Assembly: GCA_003141855.1 (NCBI GenBank)
Contig: PLNS01000012.1
Coordinates: 117,057-181,056 of the forward strand
Length of the DNA: 64,000 nucleotides
DNA from: Candidatus Bathyarchaeota archaeon
GTDB taxonomy: Archaea; Thermoproteota; Bathyarchaeia; Bathyarchaeales; Bathycorpusculaceae
Direction of reading: 5' to 3'
Part shown: positions 37,803 through 47,525 of the stretch, piece after piece
Layout of the letters: every line of letters starts with the position of its first letter
Numbering within the stretch: the stretch's first letter is position 1
Made by a program: the position numbers and the translations under genes
The notes under the pieces: model-generated
What the model was told of the DNA's origin: nothing
Databases searched by the model: none
Seen by the model: the letters and a program-made list of their open reading frames with translations, nothing else

Positions 37803-37825
37803 GAGCGAGTTTTCGCTCGGGGTTT
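37803..37825 (+). terminator. Hairpin GAGCGA-GTTT-TCGCTC followed by GGGGTTTTT between convergent genes
   Basis: 6-bp perfect stem at 37803-37818 with following T run. Confidence 0.4.
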
Positions 37826-37831
37826 TTAGGT

Positions 37832-39271
37832 TTATTCTGTGTGGACTCTGTACAAGTCGACGTCTTCGCGCATGCTTGGTGTTAATTCGAGGAAGTCTCG
37901 GACTGAACGTTCAATGTCTTTGGATTGTGTAACGTATCTGCCGACGATGAGTATGTCTGCGCCTTGCTCTAATGCTTCTTTTGCTGTCTCTGGCATTATG
38001 CCGCCTGCAACTGCAATCAGGAACTTTTTCCCTGGGAATGCTTGCCGAATAAGCTTTATTCGCTCTAGTCCGCAGCTTCTACCGCTTTCTTGGTCAATGC
38101 CTCGGTGTAAGATGACGATGTCTGGGAACTCTTTGAGAGATTTGAGTTTACCAAGCACATCTTCAACGTTTAGCATGTCGATGACTGCGTATATTCCAAG
38201 GCGTTTCGCTTCATGTGTGAATGCGTCAAGGGTTTCTGGTGGTGCTAAGCCTGCTGCGACTACTGCGTCTGCGGTGTCTTCGTAGGCGATGTCTACTTCA
38301 ACTTTGCCTACATCAAGCGTTTTGAGGTCTGCAATAATGAATTTGTCTCTGGCTATTTGGCGTAGTTCGTTGATGCCTCTTGTGCCGTAGCGTTTGATGA
38401 GTGGAGTTCCGACTTCAAGGATGATTCTGTCGCTTCCTGGCAGTTGTTCAATAACCTTCTTTGCCCCTTCAAGTGAGGGTGCGTCAAGTGCAATTTGTAG
38501 GTATGGTGGTCTCCATAGGCGTGGAACTTTGAAGCCCATGATTGGGTGCTTTGCGCGGTCTTTTTCGTAGATTATCTTTTCCAGTGACGGGTACTTCTTT
38601 AATGCTCGTTGAAGCGCCATTTTTGTTGCGCCATAGTTGTACTGATATATCTTGCGGTAATCAGTTGCTTTTGGATGAATGAAAACGCTGCAAATGATAA
38701 CCCAGCTATCTAGCTTGTTTGCTGGAATGATTCCTTCTTCGGCTGAGTCAGCGATGGCTTTTGCGACTGCTGCTTGGGCTGGACCGAAAATTTTTGCTGT
38801 ATCTTCCATGTTTTTGAGGGTGACTTTTGGTACTATTAGGGTGTGTGGTTTTGGCGGCAGGTTAGGTCTGATTACTGCTAGGACTGGTGTGTGGCCGGCT
38901 GATAATTGTGTCATTCCATTCGCGAATGCTTGTCCAACTGGTCCATTTTTGTCGCCTATCATCAGGTCAATGTGAGCAACTTCGTTTCCCTCTCCTAACA
39001 GCGATTCACCGATTAGGTACACAGGTCCTGAATCTTCTTCTGCATCGTCAGTTGTTGTCGGCATGCGGTCTACAATCTCCTTGAAATCGACATTGAACTC
39101 CTTTAGCCATGAGTAAAGTGTGTCTCTGTGAATGTCCATTTCTTTTGCTGTTCCGACGACTGTCGGTTTTGTCGGCTTACCTTTAGAACCAACTTCTTTT
39201 TTTGCGGCTTCTGTTAGCATTTTTATAAATTCTTCACGTGTTTCTGGCTTTTTAACGTCTGCTCCCGACAT
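37832..39271 (-). CDS. fae-hps: HTH-Fae-Hps: predicted N-terminal HTH fused to formaldehyde-activating enzyme and 3-hexulose-6-phosphate synthase
   Basis: TAKEMDIHRDTLYSWLKEFNVDF (HTH); Fae LIGESLLGEGNEVAHIDLMIGDKNGPVGQAFANGMTQLSAGHTPVLAVI; Hps LQIALDAPSLEGAKKVIEQL...FIIADLKTLDVGKVEVDIAYE. Confidence 0.93.
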   Translation of the reverse strand: MSGADVKKPETREEFIKMLTEAAKKEVGSKGKPTKPTVVGTAKEMDIHRDTLYSWLKEFNVDFKEIVDRMPTTTDDAEEDSGPVYLIGESLLGEGNEVAHIDLMIGDKNGPVGQAFANGMTQLSAGHTPVLAVIRPNLPPKPHTLIVPKVTLKNMEDTAKIFGPAQAAVAKAIADSAEEGIIPANKLDSWVIICSVFIHPKATDYRKIYQYNYGATKMALQRALKKYPSLEKIIYEKDRAKHPIMGFKVPRLWRPPYLQIALDAPSLEGAKKVIEQLPGSDRIILEVGTPLIKRYGTRGINELRQIARDKFIIADLKTLDVGKVEVDIAYEDTADAVVAAGLAPPETLDAFTHEAKRLGIYAVIDMLNVEDVLGKLKSLKEFPDIVILHRGIDQESGRSCGLERIKLIRQAFPGKKFLIAVAGGIMPETAKEALEQGADILIVGRYVTQSKDIERSVRDFLELTPSMREDVDLYRVHTE

Positions 39272-39485
39272 TTAATTAACCTCGGTCGCTCTCTGAGGTT
39301 TACCTTGTATATAAAAATGTCGGAAGGGCTTCATAGGATTAAGGTTGGTTGAGTCAGTTTTAGCGATAGGTTGCCGTTTGACGGTTGTTTTTATGTGGCG
39401 ATAGTATTTTTGTCGTTTTTACCTCATCGCTAAATCTTTATATCTGAAGTCTTGTATTGAATGCCTAATTTAGCGGAGAAATTCG

Positions 39486-39668
39486 ATGTCTTGGACTGAC
39501 TGGACATTATTAGGCATATTCATACTTGGTTTCTTGCTGTTCCTGTACGGTGCCAACACGTACAATCAAGTCGTCGGGTACAGCGGCGTTTACTTGTTCA
39601 TCGGTTCAATCGTAGCCTACCTTGTCGTCTACATCTACAAGGAACTAACAAAGAAAGCGTCTTGTTAG
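39486..39668 (+). CDS. Small two-TM membrane protein
   Basis: 60-aa ORF with two hydrophobic segments. Confidence 0.55.
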   Translation: MSWTDWTLLGIFILGFLLFLYGANTYNQVVGYSGVYLFIGSIVAYLVVYIYKELTKKASC

Positions 39669-41221
39669 AACCCGTAAAGGCCGCCGTATTTTTTGTTTAG
39701 GTACTGCAGGTGTGGTTCTGAATCTAGGGTTCTTCCCGTTGCCCGTTTGATTAGTTCTTCTGGGTCATAGAGGTCGCCTTGGCGGTGAATGTTAGTTTTC
39801 AACCAACCGTTAATGCCTTCGAGTTTTCCCTCTGCAAGTTGACTGTGCCAGTCTGGCAGGTCTTTGGTGAGGGCAGCGGTTATTTGTCCACTGTAGATGT
39901 TGCCTAACGCGTAGCTTGGGAAGTAACCGTAAAGTCCGCTTGCCCAATGCGTATCTTGCATCGCACCCTCCGAGTCGTTTTCGATTTTTACGCCGAGATA
40001 ATCCGCGTATTTTTGGTTCCACGCCTCTGGAAGCTCGTTGACTGTGATTTTGTCGGCGAAGAGGTCCCTTTCGATTTCAAAGCGGATGATGATGTGGAGG
40101 CTGTAGGTTACTTCGTCTGCTTCGATTCGGATTTTTGAGCGTTCAACCTTGTTTATGGCTTGGATGAACGGCTCTAACTGGAGGTTGTTTAGGCTTGGTG
40201 CTGCCTGTTTGATTTTCGGCAGAAAACCTGTCCAAAACTCTTTTGAACGTCCGATAATGTTTTCGTAGAATCGTGATTGGGATTCGTGTATGCCGTAGGA
40301 GCATGTTGAGCCGACTGGCTGGTATTGCCATTCTGGGTTGAGGTTTTGCTCGTAGAGCGCGTGCCCGCTCTCGTGGAGCACAGAGAAGATTGAGCTGGCA
40401 AAATTGTTGGGATAGTAATGCGTGGTTATGCGCACATCATCATAGTAGCCCGTGGTAAAGGGATGCTCTGTCTCATCAACTCTTCCCCCAGCTTCCGATG
40501 AGGCAGTGTCGTAACCGAGCGTTTCCGTTATTAATTGTGTGATTTTGCGCTGGTTCTCTACTGGCACAACCAGATTGAGGACCTGGGTGGACGGTTTAGT
40601 CTGGCAATCTTCAATTTTAGCGATTAACGGCTTTAAACCTGCCAATAGCTGGTTGAAGGTTTTAGTTATGGTCTCTGCAGGCATTTTCGGCTCAAAATTG
40701 TCAAGCAACGCTTCATAAGGAGTTTTGGTTTCTTTGACTTTCATGAGAATTTCCGCGGCTTGCTTGCTGAGGTCTAAAAGTTTTTGCAAGTCAGCCTTGA
40801 ATAGGTTAAAGTCTTTTTTTGCCTTGGCTTTCTTCCATGTGTTGACTGTTAATGCTTCTTGCATGGCAAGGTCTGCAACGAGTTTTTCGGGCAGAGCGGT
40901 TTGTTCAAGGTAGCTTTTGTTGATTAGGTATAGGTTGCGTTTTTCCACTTGCCCCATGGCTTCATAATCGGGGCTTTTTTGGATGGAGTTTAAGAGTTTT
41001 CCTATTTCCGGGTCCGTTCCCAGTTTATGGTGAATGCGGCTAAGCAATGCCAATTGCTGGCTGCGCTGCTCCACAGCCTTCGGCGGCATATAAATTTCCA
41101 TATCCCAGTGGATAATCCCTTCAGCCGTCGAAAGCACCACCGCATCCTTGGTTTTTATTAAAAGTTCCCTGTAAGCTGAATCTAGGTTACTTGTCAAGGT
41201 GATTCTTCCTTTGTGTTTCAA
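39665..41221 (-). CDS. Thermostable carboxypeptidase 1 (M32 family)
   Basis: HESGHALYEQNL (HEXXH), GIHESQSRFYENIIGRS. Confidence 0.95.
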   Translation of the reverse strand: MKHKGRITLTSNLDSAYRELLIKTKDAVVLSTAEGIIHWDMEIYMPPKAVEQRSQQLALLSRIHHKLGTDPEIGKLLNSIQKSPDYEAMGQVEKRNLYLINKSYLEQTALPEKLVADLAMQEALTVNTWKKAKAKKDFNLFKADLQKLLDLSKQAAEILMKVKETKTPYEALLDNFEPKMPAETITKTFNQLLAGLKPLIAKIEDCQTKPSTQVLNLVVPVENQRKITQLITETLGYDTASSEAGGRVDETEHPFTTGYYDDVRITTHYYPNNFASSIFSVLHESGHALYEQNLNPEWQYQPVGSTCSYGIHESQSRFYENIIGRSKEFWTGFLPKIKQAAPSLNNLQLEPFIQAINKVERSKIRIEADEVTYSLHIIIRFEIERDLFADKITVNELPEAWNQKYADYLGVKIENDSEGAMQDTHWASGLYGYFPSYALGNIYSGQITAALTKDLPDWHSQLAEGKLEGINGWLKTNIHRQGDLYDPEELIKRATGRTLDSEPHLQYLNKKYGGLYGF

Positions 41222-41277
41222 TGGTTGGCGTCTTTATTTACTGTTAGGTTAAAAGCGCTATCTGGTGCTCTCGGTAT

Positions 41278-41311
41278 GACCTACCCCCCTCTATATATAG
41301 CCTGAAATTGC
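41278..41311 (+). repeat. Degenerate copy of dispersed intergenic element
   Basis: GACCTACCCCCCTCTATATATAGCCTGAAATTGC compared with GACCTACCCCCTATAGGTTTCTGCA. Confidence 0.5.
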
Positions 41312-41427
41312 AAAACAGTTGTTTTTTGGAAGGGTTGGGTTTCTTGGTTTTAAGTAATCAAGCGGTAATTTGCTTGCAGGAGTCTTTTATCTAAGAAGAT
41401 AGTGCCGTTTGATTGAGGTCATATTAA

Positions 41428-42081
41428 TTGAGTAGCTTGGAATCTAATAAGAACTTGGCTGGCATCGGCTCAATATTGCTCATGTTTCCAGTAGTGAGCA
41501 TCGTCGGCATAATACTGCTTTTCGTCGGCATCAAAGGGCTGTCAGAGTACTATAAAGATGACAGCATCTACCGAAACGCAATCTGGGGCGTTATCTTCGG
41601 CATCATCGCCTTAGTTGCCATTGCAGTCGCAGTGCCCATATTCATAATGGGCGGCGTGTTTAGTAGCTTTGCATTAGGAGCGGCGGGCATAGGATTCGGA
41701 TTGATAACTCTGCTTCTGATAGCTGTTATTGTTTTTATCTTCTATGTGATAGCGGCAATGTACTTTAGACGAGTCTTCAACAGTCTCGCGCAAAGATCGG
41801 GCGAACACATGTTTGAAACAGCAGGAACGCTCCTGTTCATAGGCGCCATATTGACAATTCTATTTCTAATCGGCTTACTGCTGATATTTGTCGCTTGGAT
41901 AATCGCGACAATCGCATTCTTCTCGATAAAAGTTCCCTCGCAACCATACGCTTACGGACCGGCGCCAGCATCAACAGCAACAACAACACAAGCAACACGG
42001 TACTGCCCCAACTGCGGCTCACCAGTAGACGCAAACGCAACCTATTGCCCCCACTGCGGAAAACAACTTCCCCCAGCCTAA
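41428..42081 (+). CDS. DUF996 membrane protein with C-terminal zinc ribbon
   Basis: LAGIGSILLMFPVVSIVGIILLFVGIKGLSEYYKDDSIYRNAIWGVIFG; YCPNCGSPVDANATYCPHCGKQL. Confidence 0.85.
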   Translation: MSSLESNKNLAGIGSILLMFPVVSIVGIILLFVGIKGLSEYYKDDSIYRNAIWGVIFGIIALVAIAVAVPIFIMGGVFSSFALGAAGIGFGLITLLLIAVIVFIFYVIAAMYFRRVFNSLAQRSGEHMFETAGTLLFIGAILTILFLIGLLLIFVAWIIATIAFFSIKVPSQPYAYGPAPASTATTTQATRYCPNCGSPVDANATYCPHCGKQLPPA

Positions 42082-42168
42082 TCTCTTTATTTTTTTTACC
42101 GCGTTTTGTTACTGCCCGCATGTAACCACATACGTTTAAGAGATTAGCAAGCTCGCTTTAATCGTGAA

Positions 42169-42378
42169 GTGCTCTTTATGGAAAGAAAACCACCCTACGG
42201 CAAAAGAATCAAAAACCGCTCCACCTTGCCCAAAGCGCCACCGCTACATGAAGAACCCCTACGCGGAATAGAACCAGGCAAACTGGTCTGCACAATATGC
42301 GGAAAAAACTTCACAGCCAAAAGCCAGCTCGACAGGCACATGCTAACTGAGCATGAATCGCCCGAAGGAAGAGAATAA
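42169..42378 (+). CDS. C2H2-type zinc finger small protein
   Basis: LVCTICGKNFTAKSQLDRHMLTEH. Confidence 0.8.
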   Translation: MLFMERKPPYGKRIKNRSTLPKAPPLHEEPLRGIEPGKLVCTICGKNFTAKSQLDRHMLTEHESPEGRE

Positions 42379-42397
42379 CAAAGAATAAATGATAAGT

Positions 42398-42475
42398 TGG
42401 TGCTCCGGCCGGGATTTGGACCCGGGTCGCCGACTCGAAAGGCCAGTATACTTGACCGGACTATACTACCGGAGC
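42398..42475 (-). tRNA. tRNA-Glu(UUC), intronless, encoded CCA
   Basis: GCTCCGGTAGTATAGTCCGGTCAAGTATACTGGCCTTTCGAGTCGGCGACCCGGGTCCAAATCCCGGCCGGAGCACCA. Confidence 0.92.
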
Positions 42476-42547
42476 GCTTTTTACAATAAAGCATCAAGCA
42501 GAATGCTTTTTCCCTCGAATAAACCTTACCCTTCCAGAACCATACTT

Positions 42548-43066
42548 TTAGCTAACAGGCTTGTCGGGTTTAGGTTTTTTTGGGGTAAACAAAAAGGCAG
42601 TTATTTGCTCGACAAGTTTGGCTTGGTTTGTGGTGGTTTTTTCGAGTTCTTGGATTCTTTTTTCTAGGTCGTTTGAGATGATTTTGCCTTCGATGCGGTT
42701 GGCGGAGCGGAACATGAGCAGCATCTTGAACACTTCATCAATCGCTTTCTCCTGCTCGTCAGTGGATGAGGGCTTTGTTCCCGCGATAATGGATAACAGG
42801 TCAACGTAGTGCTCTTTTATTTTTAGTTCCGCGTTAACTGAGGGGTCAGTTGGGAACGCTATGCTCAACGGCGTCTTCTTGGCAAGTTCAGCAGCGGTTG
42901 GGAAGCGAATGATTATGTCTCCTCTTATCCATGAAGAAACAAACTCTGAAACGAACCGTCGGATATCTTTTTCCGAGTAAAGCAGAGGTGACTCTGGTTT
43001 TGGCTCTGTTTTCCTTTTAATTCTGACACTGATAACTTTCTTGTCCTCTGCATTATTTTTCGACAT
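42548..43066 (-). CDS. Hypothetical protein
   Basis: 172-aa ORF with C-terminal coiled coil. Confidence 0.6.
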   Translation of the reverse strand: MSKNNAEDKKVISVRIKRKTEPKPESPLLYSEKDIRRFVSEFVSSWIRGDIIIRFPTAAELAKKTPLSIAFPTDPSVNAELKIKEHYVDLLSIIAGTKPSSTDEQEKAIDEVFKMLLMFRSANRIEGKIISNDLEKRIQELEKTTTNQAKLVEQITAFLFTPKKPKPDKPVS

Positions 43067-43150
43067 TTGCTCCCTTCCATGCGCTGTCTAAGCGTTCTCT
43101 GTTCTTTTTCTTAAGCAAGACCTAGTATTTAAGAAAAAGCATATCTTGCA

Positions 43151-44431
43151 TTAGAAAGAGATTTTTGCAGCAGAAGGAATCTTGCCCAAAATTTTTCCCG
43201 TTGCTTTCTCTATTTTTTCGCGGTCAGCCTCGTCGGTGTAGACTCGCAGGATGTTCATGAAGCCTTTGAGGGTTTCGAAGATTTTTGAGATTTCGCTTAG
43301 ACGCTGGAGGGTTTTTGTGCCGCTTTGGCTTCGGCTGAATACTGGAATCTCCATTGACTCCATGAGCACGGCATGATGGTATGGCACGGATGGCACGGTG
43401 GGCACGTCTATTATAACAGCTTCTGGGTTCACGCCCGCTTCCTTCGCAATCTCAACCTGCATCTGCCGCCTATACGATTCGCGCCCAAAAATGTTCGATA
43501 TCATCGTGTCTTTCTCGTAGAAGGTTCGCTCGTAAGCGCATTTGAGCATTCGGCGCCGCTCCAAATCGGCGATGATGCCTTTGGATGCTTTGCATTTTTT
43601 TAGGGCTGACCAAACCGTGTAGTCATCCAGCGCCAGATATTCTTCAGGCGTCTTAAACGCTGTTAAGCCAAGTTCGCTGTTGGCTTTTTCCATGGCGGTC
43701 GCCAGCATAATTTGTGCTGCTCTGCCGACGCGGTGGAAATAGATGCTTTTGAACGATTCAATTCTGGCAATCATGAACGCTTCCAACGCTGACAAAGCGC
43801 CGAGTTCAACCGCCAAGTTCTCGCCTAAAACGTCAAGCGCGTGTATGAGGCGGAACACATCGATGAAACCGTACTCTGCGCCCGTGTGGTAAGTGTCTCG
43901 GACGATGAAGTCTTGTTTGTCAACGTCCACGGCACTACTTATTATCTGGTCAAGGAACGCTCGGTCCTTTTTGTGTAGTTTTCCAACGGCGAGCCCAGCG
44001 ATTTCTTTGGGGTTGTAGCCCATTTTTGATAGTTTATCGCCTACTTCGCTCTTCTCGACTATCCACGAAGTAATATCCTCGTGGGTTTTGTCTAAGTCTT
44101 TGATTAGTAATTGCTCAAAAACATGCGAGAACGGACCGTGCCCAACGTCGTGGAGTAGTGCTGAAATTCTGCATGCGTCCACTTCATCATCGCTGACTAT
44201 GCGTGAAATGTTTGGGTTCTCGAGAACTTCTCCTGCGAGGTACATGACGCCGAGGCTGTGTTCAAAGCGGGTGTGGTTGGCGCCCGGGTAAACGTATTCT
44301 GAACCCGCCAGTTGACGCAATCTGCGCAACCGTTGCATGGGGTAAGAGTCGATGACGTTTTTTTCTGCTTCAGTAATGTACACGTATCCATGCACAGGAT
44401 CCTTTATTTCTCCCCAATAAGCCTTAGGCAC
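43151..44431 (-). CDS. HD-domain phosphohydrolase (COG1078-like)
   Basis: RFEHSLGVMYLAG, HDVGHGPFSHVFE. Confidence 0.93.
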   Translation of the reverse strand: MPKAYWGEIKDPVHGYVYITEAEKNVIDSYPMQRLRRLRQLAGSEYVYPGANHTRFEHSLGVMYLAGEVLENPNISRIVSDDEVDACRISALLHDVGHGPFSHVFEQLLIKDLDKTHEDITSWIVEKSEVGDKLSKMGYNPKEIAGLAVGKLHKKDRAFLDQIISSAVDVDKQDFIVRDTYHTGAEYGFIDVFRLIHALDVLGENLAVELGALSALEAFMIARIESFKSIYFHRVGRAAQIMLATAMEKANSELGLTAFKTPEEYLALDDYTVWSALKKCKASKGIIADLERRRMLKCAYERTFYEKDTMISNIFGRESYRRQMQVEIAKEAGVNPEAVIIDVPTVPSVPYHHAVLMESMEIPVFSRSQSGTKTLQRLSEISKIFETLKGFMNILRVYTDEADREKIEKATGKILGKIPSAAKISF

Positions 44432-44501
44432 AAGCGCAGCCTCACAGTTTGTTAGTTATATTTATGTATCTCCCTATAATGTGTAACGCTAACCAGCCGA
44501 G

Positions 44502-45122
44502 TTGACAAACATGGGCAAGAAGGGCATTTTCATCGTTATCGAAGGCTTAGACGGAAGCGGAAAAACCACCCAAGCAACCTTACTCGCAAAAAAACTATCC
44601 CAAAACCACAACATAATGCTCACGGCAGAGCCCAGCCGAGGCAAAATCGGCACCTTCATCCGCGATGGCTGCCTATATGAAGAAAAACGTTTGCCAACTG
44701 AAGCTGAAGCCTTACTTTTCGCCGCCGACCGCATCGAACACATGCAAAAAGAGATAAAACCCGCACTAGACGAGGGAAAACTCGTAATTTGCGACCGCTA
44801 CGTTTACTCATCCTTAGCCTACCAAGGCAGTGCAGGTCTAAGCCTAGATTGGATTAAAACCATCAACGCCCGCGCCCTGCAGGCAGACTTTGCCATTTTT
44901 ATCGATGTCGCTCCTGAGCGTGTGCTTGAGCGTTTGCAAAGGAAAAAGTCTGTGATGGAAACCTTAAAGACCCAGCAGAAAGTTCGGGAAGTTTATCTCA
45001 AGTACGTGGAGAAAGGTGAGCTGGTTAGGGTTGATGGAGATAAGCCTAAGGATGTCGTGGCTGATGCGTTGTATGCTACGGTCTTGGGTTTGCTTAAAAC
45101 TTTCAAGGGCTTTGTCTCTTGA
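44502..45122 (+). CDS. tmk: Thymidylate kinase
   Basis: FIVIEGLDGSGKTTQATLLAKKL; VICDRYVYSSLAYQG. Confidence 0.95.
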   Translation: MTNMGKKGIFIVIEGLDGSGKTTQATLLAKKLSQNHNIMLTAEPSRGKIGTFIRDGCLYEEKRLPTEAEALLFAADRIEHMQKEIKPALDEGKLVICDRYVYSSLAYQGSAGLSLDWIKTINARALQADFAIFIDVAPERVLERLQRKKSVMETLKTQQKVREVYLKYVEKGELVRVDGDKPKDVVADALYATVLGLLKTFKGFVS

Positions 45123-45181
45123 TTGGTGATTTGTGGGTTTCTTGACTTAACATACTAATGGCTCCATTTTCCGTCATCACA

Positions 45182-45233
45182 GACCTACCCCCTATAGGTT
45201 TGTGCATACTATTTCTATTAGGCTCCAAATATG
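45182..45233 (+). repeat. Dispersed intergenic repeat, single unit
   Basis: GACCTACCCCCTATAGGTTTGTGCATACTATTTCTATTAGGCTCCAAATATG; 52 bp aligned without gaps to 9230 and 27825. Confidence 0.85.
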
Positions 45234-45308
45234 CCAAAAAAATTCAGAGGAACTGCTGTAAGCCATTTCTATTAAACTTTAAAATAAAGAAAAAAATTGG
45301 TTTGCGGT

Positions 45309-46442
45309 TTAGTCTTCTCTCCACTTGAACAGTTTCACTGCTGCAACAAAAATTACAGCTGTGATGACTAAAACCACTGCCATATCGATCAATGCCCCCG
45401 GGATGTTTCCGTAGACCATGACGTTGTTTAAGCCTTCAACGATGTAGAATAGTGGCAGGACATGAGCGAAGGTCTGTAGGTAGGCGGGCATGGTGCTGAT
45501 GGGGAAGAAGGTGCCGGCGAGGAACATCATGGGGAACGTTACGATGTTGCCTATGACGCCTGCGGTTTCAGGGCTCTTTGTTACTGTACCAACCAGCATA
45601 CCGAGCGCTGCAAATAGCATTGGGCCTAAGATTAGGAAGGGTATTAGTCCAATTGCTAGGTTAACATGTGCTCCGAAAGCGAAGACTCCCACTCCAACCA
45701 TTAGTAAAAAGCCAGCGATTGTCAAGACAATGTACCAGATGACTTTAGAGGTTAGCCACTCTATCTTTGTGAGCGGTGTAAGTGAGAGTTGCTTGAAGAG
45801 CTTTGTTTTCTTGTATTCTGAGGAAATGTTGACTAGCGAGAACATTGGGCTGGTAAGTATTGAGAACCCGATCAAGCCCGGAATCAGAAAGTCAATGTAA
45901 TTTGTTTGCTGAGTATTAACCGTTGCAGATGTTATACCTATGATTGCTGGAGTGGTGTCACTGTATTTTCGTTGGAAATAATTGAGGTTGAAATAGTTAG
46001 CATATCCATTAACCGTTCCGCTCACGATGCCACTTGAACTTGATGCTGGATTACCATATACTGTCATGTTTACTTGACGGCCAGCCAAATAATTCGCAGA
46101 GAAGTTTGCGGGAATAATAATACCATCAGACGACGAATGGTCAGCTAGATACTGTGAGAAGTTCTCTGAAGCGTCTACTGTTATGACCTTGATTGTGCCT
46201 GAATCGTTAAGCGCAGTTAAAAATTTAGATGCTATATCCATCTGCGGTGAAGCAAACGGACCAGTATCTTGGTTTTGGGCGTAAACATTTACGGTTCCAG
46301 AGCTTCCACCGGAAAAGATTGCGCCGAAAATCAAAATCAAGATTACAGGAAAGATTAAGCCGAAGAATAGTCCGAACTTGTTTCTGAGGTATCCGCGGCT
46401 GAAGACTTTGAAGTCTGAAAAGATTCGTTTTCCACTCACCAT
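45309..46442 (-). CDS. ABC-2 type transporter permease
   Basis: N-terminal TM plus extracytoplasmic domain, C-terminal TM bundle; FLIPGLIGFSILTSPMFSLVNISSEYKKTKLFKQLSLTPL. Confidence 0.9.
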   Translation of the reverse strand: MVSGKRIFSDFKVFSRGYLRNKFGLFFGLIFPVILILIFGAIFSGGSSGTVNVYAQNQDTGPFASPQMDIASKFLTALNDSGTIKVITVDASENFSQYLADHSSSDGIIIPANFSANYLAGRQVNMTVYGNPASSSSGIVSGTVNGYANYFNLNYFQRKYSDTTPAIIGITSATVNTQQTNYIDFLIPGLIGFSILTSPMFSLVNISSEYKKTKLFKQLSLTPLTKIEWLTSKVIWYIVLTIAGFLLMVGVGVFAFGAHVNLAIGLIPFLILGPMLFAALGMLVGTVTKSPETAGVIGNIVTFPMMFLAGTFFPISTMPAYLQTFAHVLPLFYIVEGLNNVMVYGNIPGALIDMAVVLVITAVIFVAAVKLFKWRED

Positions 46443-46445
46443 CTT

Positions 46446-47399
46446 TTAGCGCCTCCGCCTATCATTGGGTTTGGCTTCAGTTTCATCTGAATTGATTTCT
46501 GCTCCGCTGACAAGCCTAATAAAAACATCGTCTAAGCTGTCTTGGCGTGTTTGAATTTCGCCCCAGTCCATTCCTGACTGTTCAGCGGCTGCCAAAGCTG
46601 CGAGTGCGTCGATTCTCTTTTTCAGCGGTATGATGATTTCTCCTCTGGCTGCGTTGTAATCAACCTGCAAATCAGTGTTTGCTTTAATGTAGTCGGCGAG
46701 TTTTTCGCTTCCGTGAATTTCCAATCGTTCCCCTGAACCGTGTTGCTGAATGATTTCTTCTGAGGTTCCCATGGCAACTATTTTTCCATGGTTCATGATG
46801 GCTACTCTGTCGCAGAGTTGCTGCGCCTCGTCAAGATAATGAGTGGTTAAAATGATTGTTTTACCCTTAGCTTTCAATCCGCGTATGACTTCCCAGATTG
46901 CGCGCCTCGCGTTCGGGTCCAATCCCGTGGTTGGCTCGTCGAGGAACAGCAGTTCAGGCGAATTTACCAGCGAAAGAGCAAGCCCTGTTTTCTGCTTCTG
47001 CCCTCCAGAGAGATTGTCAAAGTGAACTTTAGCTGAATCTTCAAGCAAAACTTCCCTTAAAATCATGTCTGGGTCCACTTTAACGTTGAAGAGGTCAGCA
47101 TAATATATTATGGCTTCACGTGGAGTGGTTTTCTCGAAAAAGGTGAAGTCTTGTGGGATAACTCCGATTTTCTGGTGCAATTGATAACCGTTTTTCCACG
47201 GGTCAAGGCCGAGAACTTTCACTTCTCCTCCGTCTCTTTCACGCAAGCCCTCCATGATTTCGATGCAGGTGGTTTTTCCTGCGCCGTTCGGACCCAAAAG
47301 ACCGAAGACTTCGCCTTCTTTAACTGTAAAGGAGATGCCGTCTACTGCTTTTAAATCTCCATAGTGCTTTTTTAGGGATGTAACTTCAATCGGTAACAT
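46446..47399 (-). CDS. ABC transporter ATP-binding protein
   Basis: GLLGPNGAGKTTCIEIMEGL; NLSGGQKQKTGLALSLVNSPELLFLDEPTTGLDP. Confidence 0.96.
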   Translation of the reverse strand: MLPIEVTSLKKHYGDLKAVDGISFTVKEGEVFGLLGPNGAGKTTCIEIMEGLRERDGGEVKVLGLDPWKNGYQLHQKIGVIPQDFTFFEKTTPREAIIYYADLFNVKVDPDMILREVLLEDSAKVHFDNLSGGQKQKTGLALSLVNSPELLFLDEPTTGLDPNARRAIWEVIRGLKAKGKTIILTTHYLDEAQQLCDRVAIMNHGKIVAMGTSEEIIQQHGSGERLEIHGSEKLADYIKANTDLQVDYNAARGEIIIPLKKRIDALAALAAAEQSGMDWGEIQTRQDSLDDVFIRLVSGAEINSDETEAKPNDRRRR

Positions 47400-47525
47400 G
47401 CTCGATTAGCTCCTTTGTCGCTTTTTGCAGCTGTACTTGCTGCTTTTCTTAGGTATTTGCTGTTAGAAATATAAGTTTCGGCTATAATTCATATACAATT
47501 TAACTTTTGTTGAGCCGTGTGGACA

